DNA from: Echria macrotheca
Lineage: Eukaryota > Ascomycota > Sordariomycetes > Sordariales > Schizotheciaceae
Length of the DNA: 64,000 nucleotides
NCBI GenBank assembly: GCA_030411725.1
Contig: MU839834.1
Span: 1,116,001-1,180,000 of the forward strand
Direction: 5' to 3'
Shown here: piece after piece, positions 1 to 12,060 of the stretch
Position numbering within the stretch: position 1 is the first letter of the stretch
Layout of the letters: each line of letters begins with the position of its first letter
The notes under the pieces: model-generated
What the model was told of the DNA's origin: nothing
Databases searched by the model: none
What the model saw: the letters and a program-made list of their open reading frames with translations, nothing else
Position numbers and translations under genes: made by a program

Positions 1-15
1 CAGCCAAACCTGAAA

Positions 16-534
16 ATGCGCTTCGCTCTCACCGTCGCCGCCTTTGCGGGCTCCGCATTGGCCATGCCCTCGCTCTCTCTGCCTTCGTTCCTCAGCCGGC
101 GCGCCGACTGCATGACGACCGCCGATGCGAAGGACATGGTCGACGTCTACGTCCGCCTGATCGCCAACTACCAGGACGCCGATTGCGAAAAGTACTGCGC
201 CGACAACTTCGTCGACAGGTCCGACAGCATCAACACCTTCATCTTCAAGCCACTCGGCTCCGACACCTTTGCGACCAAGAAGATCTTCATGGAGGCCCAG
301 GGCACAAACCCGCCGTTCCCCGTGGTTGTCGACGGCATTGACGCCGTCGCCTGCAACTCGATCGGTCTCCGCTGGCACGCCACCTTCGGCGCTGCCGACC
401 TGCCTAGCAGAGGCATCACCCTCCTCGGCACCACCAAGGAGAAGGGCTACTGGCAGATCTCCAGCATCGATGTCGAGTTCAACAGCCTTATCTGGCTGCT
501 CAACATGGGCGGCAATTACACCTGGGAAGGCTAA
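16..534 (+). CDS. Secreted NTF2-like domain protein
   Basis: Intronless frame of 172 residues. The first 16-18 residues (MRFALTVAAFAGSALA) form a typical secretory signal peptide with an AxA-type cleavage site, so the product is probably exported. The mature part contains paired cysteines and a stretch ending in an ISSIDVEFN strand, which resembles the NTF2-like/SnoaL-like folds common in small secreted proteins of filamentous fungi. That fold is an inference from overall pattern; no catalytic residue can be named. An NYT sequon near the C-terminus suggests possible N-glycosylation. The gene starts 15 bases into the window, so its promoter is missing. Function unknown. Confidence 0.8.
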   Translation: MRFALTVAAFAGSALAMPSLSLPSFLSRRADCMTTADAKDMVDVYVRLIANYQDADCEKYCADNFVDRSDSINTFIFKPLGSDTFATKKIFMEAQGTNPPFPVVVDGIDAVACNSIGLRWHATFGAADLPSRGITLLGTTKEKGYWQISSIDVEFNSLIWLLNMGGNYTWEG

Positions 535-2155
535 ATGCGTGCGAGCGCGGCCACGCATTCGCCGGGGGGGAAATCTTCCGACGCGGCTTGTCATCAATCG
601 GCGACAATGCGCTTCAACTTCTCAATACCAGCGGCGAGCGTTGGAGCGGCACAGCAGGGCGGGGTTGTACAGGACACGCTGTAAGGGTTGTACATAAGGA
701 CGGTCTCATTGCGGGAGACGAGAATGATAATTGCTGATGATGGGCATTCGATGAACTCTGCTGCGTGACATGTTCGAAGGAAGTGAATATTGGCAAGACC
801 GTTTCATCGGCAGCCAAGATCGAGTTACAGACAGAACGGGTCTGGTCTGCAAGGCTGATGGATGACTGATCCGTTCGCAAGACATACTCGAGCCAACGCC
901 GCGATTCCATACTCGGCCTCGGTGCTGCCGTACTCTTTTCCCGCAGATGTCACCTGGTCGTCCGTTACACAACAGCGCTGATTTGAGAACTTGGTGGTCA
1001 GACGTGCGACCGCATCTCATCTTTCGACAAGTCTAGTCGCTGCACTGTGCTGTCGGCAACTCCATCATAGGTTGGTGTGGCTGACTGTGAAGTTTACAAT
1101 TAAGCATCGCAGCACAGCCACGGCGTGGAATCTGGGAGCCACGCTGAAGAGCCTGATCGGACGGTTTGCCGAAGGCTTGCATAACACCGTGGAGGCATGC
1201 ATCATTGGTAGGGTGCCATTTCGAGGCTGAAGTCGTGCTTTCAGGAGACGAAATTGGTCGGCGCATTGCTTGCCCACAATGTGCTTCCGTCATGACGATG
1301 GTGATTCTCGGTCTGCAGAGGGATTTTCGGTGATCGTCGACGTTGGACCTGGAATTCGTTTTCCTCCAGCGTCACGTTTTTGGCTGATTTTAGGACCTGA
1401 CCGTGAGAACTCTAAAGGCCCGACCTGGACCCCTAGGTAGCGCCCGAAATCCGTGCCCCTGAGGCCGTTGACACACGTCAACGCAGGGGTCGTGTCTGGA
1501 TTTCTGTGGCGCTCAAAATCCCACGAAGACAACTGGCCAATGGACGCGCCGCTTCGGCTCCATCAGTAATTTCAAGGGTGATGCAACCACACTCATTCCC
1601 TCTCCGAACGAAAGGCCTCTGGTTCTCAGCAAAGCCCAAGTCTTGGTATTTTTCAGCCCTCGGAGACACGCGAGGCCTTCTCAGGTGTGCAAACGGTGAT
1701 TGGGGAGCAGACCGGGCGATGCAATCGAATGAGAGTATGTTGGCCAGTTGAAATGTGTGTTTGCGCGATGTGGCTTTCGGACGATTTTGTCAGAGCGATG
1801 GTCAGTTAGGGGTCGAACGGGGGCGTTTCATTCGGCGTGGTAAGGCGCGACGAGGGGTGGGTTGGAGCTTTCCGCAGCCCCATCGCAGTGGATGTCGTCT
1901 TGGGATCCATCCAGCCTGGGGTGTCCTGCCTGGGCTTCCCTTTTCGCATTTCCCGTCTGCACCACTCGTCCCGTCCCAGACTTCTTCCTCCAACATCGCT
2001 GTGCCAGTCTGTCTTTCGCGGTTTGTCTTCCCAGCCGCTGCCACTCCTTTTTCATATATTCGCTCGTTTCGCCAGTTCGCGACCACCACACCCACTCCAC
2101 CATCCTTCTTGCTTCTAGTCTTTCGTTTGTGTTACTTGCCTAGCCGACCGCCAAA
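535..2155. other. Intergenic region
   Basis: No convincing coding frame on either strand; the open frames are short and lack family resemblance or good codon bias. From about 1960 the sequence becomes pyrimidine-rich (repeated CTTCC/TCTTTC), which looks like the promoter-proximal and 5'UTR part of the GPI-protein gene starting at 2156. Confidence 0.6.
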
Positions 2156-2907
2156 ATGCGCGCCTCTTTTGCCGCCGTCCTCGCCTTTGCCAGCGTTGTT
2201 TTCGCCCAGACTGATGGGTTTGCTGTTGTCTCGAAGCCCGCGAAGGGCGAGAAGGTTCCAGCTGGCGCTCCCTATGAAGTCCAGTTTGCGCCAAACTCCA
2301 AGTGGTCCGGTACCGCGACCGTCATCTTGATGGCCGGTGATACCGACAAGGGTCTGCAGCTTGTGACGCCTCCGGTTGCCAGTAAGTATATCTTAAGCAG
2401 TTTTGTGTATCACAATAGGATCCCGAACGGCCGCTAACCGTCGCTGCAGCCGGTGTCGACGTGAGCAAGGGCTCGTTCGAGTGGGACGTCGCCTCGACCC
2501 TCGGCGACAAGGCCGTCTATGGCCTTCAGATCACCCTCGATTCCGACAAGACCGTCTACCAGTACTCCTTCCCCTTCCAGATCGTTGGCGGCTCCGCGGC
2601 CTCTGGATCCGCTTCCGGATCTACGTCCGCCACCGCCACCGACAAGACGATCGCTTCGCAGACCACTCTCTCTTCGAGCATCATTACCCCGCCGAGCAAC
2701 CTGTCGACGACCGCCGGGTCCAGCCAGACCACCCTCGTCCTCACCACGGGCTCCGGCTCCGGCAGCAACGGCAATGGCAACGGCGGTTCTTCCGGCGCCA
2801 CCAAGACCTCCACCCCGGCTCCTGGCTCAACCAACGCTGCGGCTCCCATCGCCGGCTCGACCATTGCTCTGTTCGGCGGTCTCGCCATGGCTGTCTTTGC
2901 TCTCTAA
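2156..2907 (+). CDS. GPI-anchored Kre9/Knh1-like cell-surface protein
   Basis: Two exons (2156-2381 and 2450-2907) separated by a 68-nt intron with GTAAGT donor and CTGCAG acceptor; 227 residues. Residues 1-17 form a signal peptide (ends VVFAQ). Residues about 20-120 resemble the N-terminal domain of the Kre9/Knh1 cell-wall family, a beta-sandwich beginning FAVVSKPAKGEKVPAGAPYEV and including a WSGTATV strand. The rest is Ser/Thr/Gly-rich, as in O-mannosylated wall stalks. The C-terminus ends in a small-residue omega site followed by a hydrophobic tail (TIALFGGLAMAVFAL), the hallmark of GPI attachment. It should sit at the plasma membrane or cell wall. Specific role unknown. Confidence 0.88.
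2382..2449 (+). other. Intron of the GPI-protein gene
   Basis: Donor GTAAGTAT, branch-like CGCTAACCG, acceptor CTGCAG. Removing it joins GCC-A to CC-GGT and restores the frame (VATGVDVSKG). Confidence 0.9.
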
Positions 2908-3877
2908 TGGGTTTCCTGCGGGAATGTGTGGTTTTGCTTTTGATACTCGGGCGCTGTGTATGTATGGCAGGCTGTGACATAATTGGTTGACTAAAAAGGA
3001 AGACATCAAGCATCGGCATGTGTTGGGTTTGTATTTGATACCAGGTAGCCCGTTGAAGGAACCTCTCAAGGACTTCAAACAGGAAATAATCGAAACGACA
3101 TACCTCATATTGTTCTCTCGTAGTGTTGCCCAAGTCATTGCTCGCCGTCGAATCCACCAGAAGAAGCATAAGGTACCTAAGTAGTACACTCGTGGTCCCG
3201 GGTTGGAGGCTGCTACTGACTGGATGCAGGTAGCTACAGCTTTGAAGCTTCCCGTATTGCGTCACACCGTCGACACTGAGCTCTGCGAAGCTATCCGTAG
3301 CTGATTTGGCCTGGCCTGCGGACTCTGGGGTAGATGATATAGGATTTCCCATGTTCGTCCGCTGGCATCTGCATGTTTCGTCCCTGATCCCGGTGTGTCG
3401 TGCCTCCCAACCCCGACCCTCAGGATTTGTTGGTAGAGATTCGGGATCGTCCGATGTGCCTTGCATCACGAACTGGAAGCCGACGAATCAGCGGCCCGAT
3501 GGTTGTCAGATGCAGGACGAGGCGGTGAGCCTTTGAGCTTGAGACAGGTGCGGGGCACGACAAGGGATGCAGGGACAACACAACACTCCTGGGGTTCTGG
3601 ATACCTCGTTGTCAACACAAATCAGCCTTAGACAGAGGTATCAGGAACATGCTTGCTGCTCATACTTGCTTGGCGGCTCCACACAAATTGCCCCTCTCCC
3701 GCACCCACAAATCTCCACGACGGACTCCAGCAACTGAACTTCATCTTCAGCCAACCCAATTTCACTAACTTTGGCCCTTTCCCTTCTCCAGTTGCTAATC
3801 TTCGCCGCGCTGCGCGCCCGTCAACCCGCCCTCTCACAACCACTACTAGGACCACTTCACCCGGAAATCGAGTCAAA
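2908..3877. other. Intergenic region, includes alpha-tubulin promoter/5'UTR
   Basis: No gene seen. The palindrome-like AAGGTACCTAAGTAG near 3170 is one of several TAGGTACCTA-type motifs scattered through the window. The last 220 bases are C/T-rich with CAACTCACAACC-like blocks, consistent with a fungal 5'UTR before the alpha-tubulin ATG. Confidence 0.6.
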
Positions 3878-5769
3878 ATGAGAGGCGAGGTAAGTGACAT
3901 CTCTTTTTGACGTCGCTGTTTCCAAATGCATGATACCGCTGCTTCGATGCTCCGCCCCTTTTCCTATCTATGTGGTACGGCCCCGAAGCTTCACCTTCGT
4001 GCCATCCGCATCCCAACTGCGTTTTGGTCTTGAGGCATCCGAGCTGCCATGGAGAAGCTGTCATGGTTACAACCTCATCAGATCGCGCGGTCTTGCACAT
4101 GTATCTTCCTCTAAGCGTCTACCTCGGACGTGGGCGTTAGCCGCCGTATCAACTCAACATTTCCTCGGCCCTGCCTTCCCGTTTCCCGGCGTTGTGGTCA
4201 ATGCCTCCATCACTGCGAACTCTAGGACATGTAATAACCATCCTCGCTTGACAGATCCTTCACCTTCACCTCGGCCAGGCTGGTACGCAGCTCGGCAACA
4301 GCGCCTGGGAGCTGTAGGTTCTCACCGCTCTTACCAGTCGTCGAACTCTCGCTAACCCAGGTACCCAGCTACCTCCTCGAGCATGGCCTCGGAAAGGATG
4401 GTCGTCCGGACCCTAATATGAAGGATGTCGGTGAAGGCGGCTCCTTCGAGACTTTCTTTACCGAGACGAGCAATGGCAAATACGTTCCTCGATCCATCTT
4501 CGTCGATCTCGACCCTTCCCCGATCGACGAGATCCGGACCGGTGAATACCGCCAGCTGTTCCACCCCGAACTTCTGATCAGCGGAAAGGAGGATGCCGCC
4601 AACAACTATGCTCGTGGCCACTATACCATCGGCAAGGAGATGGCCGATAGCGTCATTGATCGCATCCGCCGTGTTGCTGGTAAGCTTCCCCCCCAGCGGA
4701 GCTGGCAATGAACCTGGTTGCTGACGAGTTCTAGACAACTGCCACTCCCTGCAAGGTTTCCTCATCTTCCACTCGTTCGGTGGTGGTACTGGCTCCGGTT
4801 TTGGCGCCCTTCTCCTCGAGCGCCTCGCTACCGACTACGGCAAGAAGTGCAAGCTCGAGTTCGCTGTCTACCCGGCACCGCGTGTCTCCACCGCCGTGGT
4901 TGAGCCCTACAATGCCGTTCTCTCTACCCACAGCACCATCGAGAACTCGGACTGTACTTTCTTGGTCGACAACGAGGCCGTCTATGACATCTGCCGACGG
5001 AACTTGGATATTCCGCGTCCGAGCTACGAGCATCTTAACCGCTTGATTGCGCAGGTTGTCTCGTCCATCACCTCTTCCCTTCGGTTCGATGGTGCTCTGA
5101 ATGTCGATCTCAACGAGTTCCAGACGAACTTGGTTCCCTATCCTCGTATCCACTACCCGCTGATCAGCTACGCTCCTGTCATTTCGGCGGCCAAGAGCTC
5201 CCACGAAAGCTTCAAGACCTCGGATCTTACCTTCCAATGTGAGTTTTCGCGACCTGGTAGATTAAATCTGATATTGACACATTAAAGGTTTCGAGCCCAA
5301 CAACCAGATGGTGGTCTGCGACCCCCGCAACGGCAAGTACATGGCTGTTGCTCTTCTGTACCGCGGTGACGTCGTTCCTCGCGACTGCAGCGCTGCTGTT
5401 GCTGCCCTGAAGGCCAAGGCATCGTTCAACTTGGTTGAGTGGTGCCCTACGGGCTTCAAGATCGGTATCAACTACCAGAAGCCTGTCGTGGTTCCCTCCA
5501 CTTCGCCTGCGGATGGTGGTCTCGCCTCGGTCGATCGCTCTGTATCCATGCTTTCCAACACGACGGCCATCGCCGAGGCGTGGTCCCGTCTGGATTACAA
5601 GTTCGATCTTATGTACAGCAAGCGTGCCTTCGTTCACTGGTACGTTGGTGAGGGTATGGAGGAAGGTGAGTTCAGCGAGGCCCGTGAGGATCTTGCTGCG
5701 CTCGAGAAGGACTACGAGGAGGTGGCCGCCGACTCGACCGAGGCCGATGAGGGCGAGGCCGAGTACTAA
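3878..5769 (+). CDS. TUB1: Alpha-tubulin
   Basis: Five exons: 3878-3889, 4255-4313, 4369-4679, 4735-5238, 5288-5769; 455 residues, the normal family length. The first exon encodes only MRGE, followed by a 365-nt intron, the longest in the gene. All junctions keep frame: ILHLHLGQAGTQLGNSAWEL joins to YLLEHGLGKDG, then DNCHSLQGF, then the FQCFEPNNQ junction. The tubulin signature GGGTGSGFG lies at the start of exon 4. The alpha-specific catalytic glutamate is in VDLNEFQTNL, and the acidic tail ends EGEAEY with the detyrosinatable Tyr. The protein pairs with beta-tubulin in microtubules and binds non-exchangeable GTP. Filamentous ascomycetes often have two alpha isotypes; which one this is cannot be settled here. 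Confidence 0.97.
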
Positions 5770-6836
5770 ACAGTGTTGGCTTATGCGTTGTTGCGAATGA
5801 ACATGGACGACGATTCGAGCGTATGCGTGGAGTTGGAAGACAGATAGCTGGCTCGTTTTTCCCCTCCAGCAGAGAACATACCCCCAGCCTTACAGTGGTT
5901 TCCCCATGGAACTATTGGCCCTGATGATGAAGCACGGAAATGTTGCCCCTGACACCTCCTTATTATTGTATTTGCCCCTTCATACTCTTGATAGGAAATC
6001 TGGATGGCAGACTTGGCGATGAAAGAAAGAATGGCTGGGAACCAGTACCCGACCGTCTTGGCGTTTTGTGACGACCTGGCTTGGGGGAAAGATACCACCC
6101 GTTCGGCTCTTTGGTGCCTTTTTAGCTTCCAGGTAGAAACACGAGTCTATGTCGGAATAAACCGTTTAACCTAATATTTGAATTCTGCAAATTGCTTGAC
6201 ATGTCCAATGATACCGTGTACGACAGTGTAGTTATATCGTGTGGGTTGCTGAGGTATTTATTCGAGTCAGTTAACATGGTTTGTGTCGGATGCCGAGAGA
6301 AGGCTACATATGTAAGGTAGGCTCCAACTAGTAGAGGCCTGTCGGTCAAAGCTCGCGGTCTGTCTGTCTGGGACATGTGAAGTTCTTACGTCCGGATGGA
6401 GAGAGGAGGCTACCTAGCCAATCGGGCGCCGCAGATTCTTTCTTGCGGCTCATACCTTAGTCGAGCAAACATTGCATTGTAGGCAACAACCCCCATCGGA
6501 CAGACACCTTCACCGCATCCACTTGGCACTCGTCGTTTGGATCGAGTTTTGAACTAGAGACTGGACATCGAATCCATCTATCTACTTTACGAGCTCCGCC
6601 GGTGGAGATCATTGAGAGGCAATGGTAATGGTAATGGCAAGTAAAGGAAACAACTGTGCATTGAGTCTTACTAACTAACAGCATGGTGCGGTTACTAGTT
6701 AACCATGACGCATATTTTGTCGGGCACTCGGTCTAGTCTAAGGTAGTCACTAACAACACCACGCAGGCCCCGCTATTCGAGGTGTCCTCTTCCACCAAGC
6801 ACCCTCCAAACATAGAATATGCGGTTCTCGGTTTGC
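5770..6836. other. Convergent intergenic region
   Basis: Lies between the 3' ends of alpha-tubulin (+) and NOP12 (-). I see only short frames without family resemblance. It must hold both polyadenylation regions. A short imperfect repeat GGTAATGGTAATGGCAA lies near 6625. Confidence 0.6.
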
Positions 6837-8712
6837 TTATTTGGCACCGCCATTGGCCTTCCACTTTGCAGCCCGCGCGGCAGCCCGGCCGCCCTTGGGG
6901 TTCTTCTTCTTCCCTTGGCCCTTGGCACCTTTGAACTTCAGATCCTTGGGTCTGCCATCCTTCTCACTGGCACGGCGACCCTCAAACACTATGTCCTCGG
7001 GCGACTTCATCGGCTTCTCTCCGGATGCCTCCAAACCGGCTCCCCGATTCTTTTTCCGAGATGGGGCGCCGCTGTTAAGTCTCCTTTTCTTTTTCTTGAC
7101 TTCCCCGCTGAGCTCAGTGGCAGCGGCTCTGCCAAGAAGTTTCGCCGCACGCCCCGCCAGCGTTTTGTCTTCGGCCGTTACCTTGGGTACGTAACCATTC
7201 CCCTTCTTCTTGTTGGGCTTCCCGGTGTTCAAGAATTTGTCGTGCTTTACTTCCATGGCCCTTGCTGTCTTGTGGGGCGCCATGCATCGGCTGACGCGAA
7301 GCTCACGAGGAAGCATAGGCGGGAACTTCTTCCCGTTCAGAAGAACAGCTGACTCGACAGCATTGGCATCCTGAATATGTGTTAGCACATTCGGTCAAGA
7401 TGGCCAAAAAAAGGACTCACATAGAACTGAACGTAGGCGATACCCTTGCCGACACGGGTGACGGGATCCCTGACGACCCGAACGCTCTCGACTTTGCCGG
7501 CCTCCTTGCCGAACACCCGCCAGAGACCTTCCTCAACGTCCATCGGGACTTTTGTTCGCTTCTTCTTCACGGTGACCTCTTTTCCCTCCTCGTCTATCTT
7601 GGTAACGACAATACTCTCGTCGTCGACAAAGCCGAGGTTGCCAACGAATACACAGCGCCGATGATCGATGGGTGATGGATGAGCGACGCTGTCGACTCTG
7701 AGATGACGGTCCAGGACAATAGACCCGTTCAGTTCGGCCACGGCAAGGCGGACAGGCGCGGGCGAGTTGTAAACGACATAAGCATTCGTCGATTTCGTCG
7801 TGGCATCCATGACAGATTTCTTGATGTATGCTGCTTTCTTGGGAATGGCCGAGTCCTCATAGGCAGTGGATCGGAATCGAATGGATTCAATCTTCTGCGG
7901 CGGCGATGCCTTCTTGTCGCAGACGGAAGAGAGGCAGTCCATCAAGGCTTTCTTATCTCGACGAAGCTTCATCACCTGGACGGAGACATTGCTGAGAAAA
8001 ACGGTACGATTTGCTTTGTCGAGCGCCATCGCCGCGGGATCCGCAGCCAAGGACTCGTGGACTGGTACTTTATCCTCGACGTGCGCGCTGGGTTCCTCCT
8101 CGCCTTTACCGGCCGCTGCTTTTGACTTATCAGATGCTGATGTATCACCCTTGCGGCGTTTCCCCGCCGGTTCTGCTTCATTGGCTAAGCGGTGCAGGTG
8201 CTTGGATTCGAGATTGTCGTACTCATCCCGCTGTTTCCGTTTTCGATTTCGTGCTGCTTCTTCGAGATCTGGGCCACGCGAGACCACAGCTTCTAGGACC
8301 TCGGCAGCCGCAGCTTCCTCGTCTGGGCTCGAGCCTTCGCTTTCCTTGTCTGTGCCGGACTGATCGGGAGATTCTTCTTCAGAGTCACCTGAATTGCCGC
8401 TCCCCTCTCCTTCATCTTGCATTTCGCTGTCCTCTTCCCCTGCCTCCTCAGTTGGAGAAGCTTCGCGGGCCTTTTTCGCGAGTAGTTCGGCATATCGTGA
8501 CTTGGGAGGAGCTTTCACTGGACCGGCCTGGGTTCGGTTAGCCTGGAAGTGCAATTCAACAAAAGCTGGTCTTTACTTACGCTCGCAGAGAACAAGGCGT
8601 CAAGAGCAGGATCGACTGCCTTCGCGGAAGCGACTAAACCAGATTTCCTAGGATTTCATCAGCGAAAAGCGATCCAAGACGTGGTAGCTTGAGGGTCTTA
8701 CGACTTCGCCAT
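6837..8712 (-). CDS. NOP12: Nucleolar RNA-binding protein 12 (Nop12-like, two RRMs)
   Basis: Four exons on the minus strand: 8702-8712, 8581-8647, 7421-8527, 6837-7370; 572 residues. The start MAKSKSGLV is split by an intron after only 11 coding bases. An acidic Ser/Glu-rich region precedes a degenerate first RRM (NRTVFLSNVSV) and a clear second RRM (RRCVFVGNLGF, with RNP1-like GKGIAYVQFY). The last intron falls inside this RRM, joining QFY to DANAVESA. The C-terminus is Lys/Arg-rich with KKKRR clusters, as expected of a nucleolar pre-rRNA binding protein. Yeast Nop12 is needed for pre-25S rRNA processing. The acceptor of exon 3 could instead be at 8542 (five extra residues), but that would leave a 38-nt intron, so 8527 is preferred. 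Confidence 0.9.
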
Positions 8713-9401
8713 TTTGGCGGGGTTCAACTGCTCAATTCGGAGATCAAGAGGGGCGCTGGAGTTGCGCTGGACACGATCTGACTGGGACCAAACAACTCAG
8801 GTGTTGGTGTCAGAAAGTGGTCGACCCCAATCTCGAGGGTTGGCAGGAGAAGGTTGGTTGCTGTTCCAATCGCATTCCCCAGCGGTCAACTGCATGGGGT
8901 TTGACTGTCGCACGCAGCAAAAGATGGCAGGTCCCAGAAAATTCGCTTATCGGCTCTTATCGGAAATGCCCGCTTACACCGCCCTCCTCGGCAACTTGCG
9001 CTGGCGGGCAGGCAAGGCGCCGCAGGGGTCGCCAGTGTGCGTTCCGCCCGCTGGATTGATGTGGGCGCCGCTGTCTCCAGCTCTGGCTCTCCTGTCAACA
9101 CCCTCTGCCCTGCTTTCCTGCCTTCTCCTCCGTCCCGCGCCCGACACCTGCCCAGCGCATTCTCTCTCCACTCAGACACACAGCCGCTTCACTCTTTTAA
9201 CTCGGAATTGTCGTTTGCATTCCGACTTCGCAAAGAAAAACCCTCGATCCTTTCGGGTGGCCGGTCGCGCCGCAGGTCGCTCTGCTCCTCCTCCTCCTCA
9301 CCCGCCAATTTGCGATCTTGCTCACCCCGACGCACCACCACACGAACCGGCGGTGTCGCCGCACCCGACACATTCTCCCCGACGGGGTCGCATGATTTAC
9401 G
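8713..9401. promoter_or_regulatory. Divergent promoter region NOP12 / DEP1-like
   Basis: Shared 689-bp upstream region of two divergent genes. The side facing the DEP1-like gene is C/T-rich from about 9090 (CTCTCCACTCAGACACAC), as in fungal core promoters. No protein gene is supported here. Confidence 0.55.
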
Positions 9402-9475
9402 ATGGCGACCGGCGACATGGTGCCTCCTTTGGCACTCTCGAGTTCGCCTCCGCCGCTTCTCGACAACAGCCCTAG
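9392..9475 (+). other. Upstream ORF overlapping the DEP1-like start
   Basis: An ATG 10 bases before the main ATG opens a 27-residue frame (MIYDGDRRHGASF...) that ends 74 bases into the main coding sequence. A scanning ribosome meets it first, so it could lower translation of the main frame. Whether it lies in the transcript depends on the true transcription start. Confidence 0.4.
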
Positions 9476-11635
9476 CAACCTGTCTAGCCCGCTAAGCGAT
9501 GTCGAGGACAAGGACGCAGACCCCGATGACATGGATCTAGACATGCAGGATAACAGCTCCGGTCGTCCCGGGACCCCGCGGCGGAATGGCAACAGCGGCG
9601 GCGAAGACTCTGAAGCCGACGAAGGTTCGGACGACGAGAGCAAATTGTCGGAAATGGACATCAACGACTCGGAAGCTGAAACCGAGCGACTATACGATAC
9701 TCCACCGAAGGAGAGTGCGAAGCGCGACGCACTTAGCATCCTCAGCGACGCGGGCAGTCGCCAATTCATCGATCGCCGCGGTCGAGTTTTCGAGCGGAGC
9801 CCCAGCAAGCTCCAACAACAACTCCAAGCCGAACTCGACGCCGAAAATGCCGTTAGCGACAACGACTCGCTCTCCGACGCCGAGGAAGAAGAGGACGACG
9901 ACGCCTCTTTGGCTTCGAGCGAACCCGAACCGCAACCGAGCAAAGACCTCAAGCGCTCTCCAGCGCAGTCCAAGAAAACACACGAAACAATCCCGAACAA
10001 TAGTCTACAGGCGTCGCAGCTCACGCGCCAGGACTCTCAAGAGTCACGGAAACGCAAGCGCTCATCGGCGGCGGAACAATCCGAGCTCGACCAGCCTCTC
10101 CGGAAGCGAACCGGTTCGATTGGCGGCCGAGAAGGCGACCTTTCTGCCGACGACGCCGCAGTAGCAGACGACGAGGGCGGCATCTCTACAAACCCGCAAA
10201 GCGGCACCCATACGGGCGAAGAAGACAATAATGATGATGCCGATCGACCGGCACTTGGGGACAAAGAGGGTCCGCTTGCCTCGGTGGAGGACGAGACAAT
10301 CGACTCGAGCCGAAGCAAGAAACCGAAGCGCAATGTACCTAGGAAGAGAAAGAGCCAAAGTCCAGAAGAATCTGGCGGCCAAGGGACCGAGGAAGCCCAA
10401 GACGACCCTGCCGATGATGTCGATGAAGCAACGGCAGAAGGCCCCGCACAACACGCCGAAGATGACCATGCCGACGACGCTGATGAAGCCGAGGCTGCCC
10501 ATAAAAATGAGGAAGAATGTAGGAAGAATATTCCACCTGTTGTGTATCACTGCGTACTGACCACGAGTTCAGTGGAGAGGAAGAGAGCCGCCTGGGAGGA
10601 GCTCACGGCTATCGAGAAGCAGTTCAGTAACTTCAGAGAACGGTACGTTGTCGTGGGATCCAAGTACGTGACGGTCTGCTAACAAGACGAAGGCTGTATC
10701 AAGAGCGACTCGATCAGCTGAACCAGGAAGAGGCGATGCTTACCTGCGAGAACCCGACGCACCCGGAATATCTAGCAATGCTAAAATGCATTGAGGAAAG
10801 GCGAGACGAAAAAATACGACTCAGTCATCTGGAGCTACAACTCAGCCTTTCGGTCCTGAGGAAGCGGGCTGTCGGGGAGCGAGCCCAGATGATGTCGCAA
10901 TATTTTCAAGCTGTTCGGGAGTCGCGCGAAAGAGTGCTCGAGGAGCTTGGCCAGGAATGGTACGAGATCCAGCAGGAGCGCAGGCGGTACGCTAATACCA
11001 TACCCGACTATGGTATTCGCTTCCCGCCCTCGAAATCGCAGTCTCTCAGGCAGGCGGTAGCATACAACAAGGAGGTGTCGATCCTCTCTGGGTTCGCTAA
11101 ACACGTTGGATTCCCTGCCGCGCCGGCAATTCAGGGCGCGACCGAAGATCAGATAGAAGGGGACCTGGAAGCTATTGCTGTAAGCCAGGCCGCAAGGTTG
11201 ACGAATATGCATAAAGTGCTAACATGTACCCCCTAGCGCTCGCGCGAGCCCCCACCCCGCCCAGCCATAAGTCATCCTCAACCATTCCCCAGCGAGTTCT
11301 CGGCGGGGCTCCCAATAGGCCGTATTCTAGGTCCGGCAGGAGAGCAATTCATAGAACAAACACCATGGGCAAATCCAAACCACCCGTCACACCGCCAATA
11401 TTCTCATCCGGACGCGGCGGCCCCATCACCATACGGCGGCCAGTCATCCGGGTCCAGAAGGCACTCACATCAGCCCGGCGGTATGTTCTCATCAAGCACG
11501 ACGACCATCCTTATGGGAGACTCGCCCCTGCAAATGCAGAAAGCACATTCGGCAAGCGGCCATGACAGCGTCAAGGCACCGAGGATGTCGATGGACCAAA
11601 CAAGCAAGCGGGATGCTATCTCGCAAGCGTCCTGA
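9402..11635 (+). CDS. DEP1: Sds3/DEP1-like transcriptional regulator (Rpd3L histone deacetylase subunit)
   Basis: Four exons: 9402-10518, 10573-10642, 10693-11179, 11237-11635; 690 residues. The N-terminal half is disordered, acidic and Ser-rich with basic KRKR patches. The Sds3-like domain begins at ERKRAAWEELTAIEKQF and runs through a coiled coil (LYQERLDQLNQEEAM, ECIEERRDEK-type heptads) to SILSGFAKHVGFPAAP. The C-terminus is Pro/Ser/His-rich. Family members (Sds3, Dep1) hold together the Rpd3 large deacetylase complex, which represses transcription. The first intron is 54 nt and in frame with no stop, so it is easy to miss; its TACTGAC branch site and TTCAG acceptor support splicing. Other introns carry CTAAC branch sites. 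Confidence 0.85.
10519..10572 (+). other. In-frame 54-nt intron of the DEP1-like gene
   Basis: Donor GTAGGA, perfect TACTGAC branch site, acceptor TTCAG. Length is a multiple of three with no stop codon, so retention would add 18 residues between EEE and the ERKRAAW motif. Confidence 0.75.
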
Positions 11636-12060
11636 TTCTATTTTCTTTCGCTTCTACAGCTTGAGGTTTGGGGGATCTTTTCCCAGTTTGAAAGTGTCGG
11701 TTTTGCGGATTCAAGAAATCCTGCCACCTGCTGTCATCGATCGGGCATTTCTTCTGCATTGCAGCGGATGTTTATAGGGGAGTTTGAACTTTTAAGGGTC
11801 CGCCGGCTGTCGGATGGTATGTAGATGCGTGATGTGCGCGGCGTGTACACAACGGGAACCTTCCATAGCGTTAGGAATCAGCGGCCAGGATGGAATGGCG
11901 TATTTTTTACGGTTATATACCTCTCAGATACCTGATATTACAATACAATGACGATGACCACATTGAATCTCGTCCCGACCTTTCTTCCAATGAACGCCGT
12001 CGATGCTTGGGCTGCCCTGACGGCCCCTATTGTACACCACCACAGTCACGTCTCTCCCAT
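11636..12060. other. Convergent intergenic region
   Basis: Between the 3' ends of the DEP1-like gene (+) and COA3 (-). Nothing beyond the expected 3'UTR/poly(A) sequence is seen. Confidence 0.55.
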
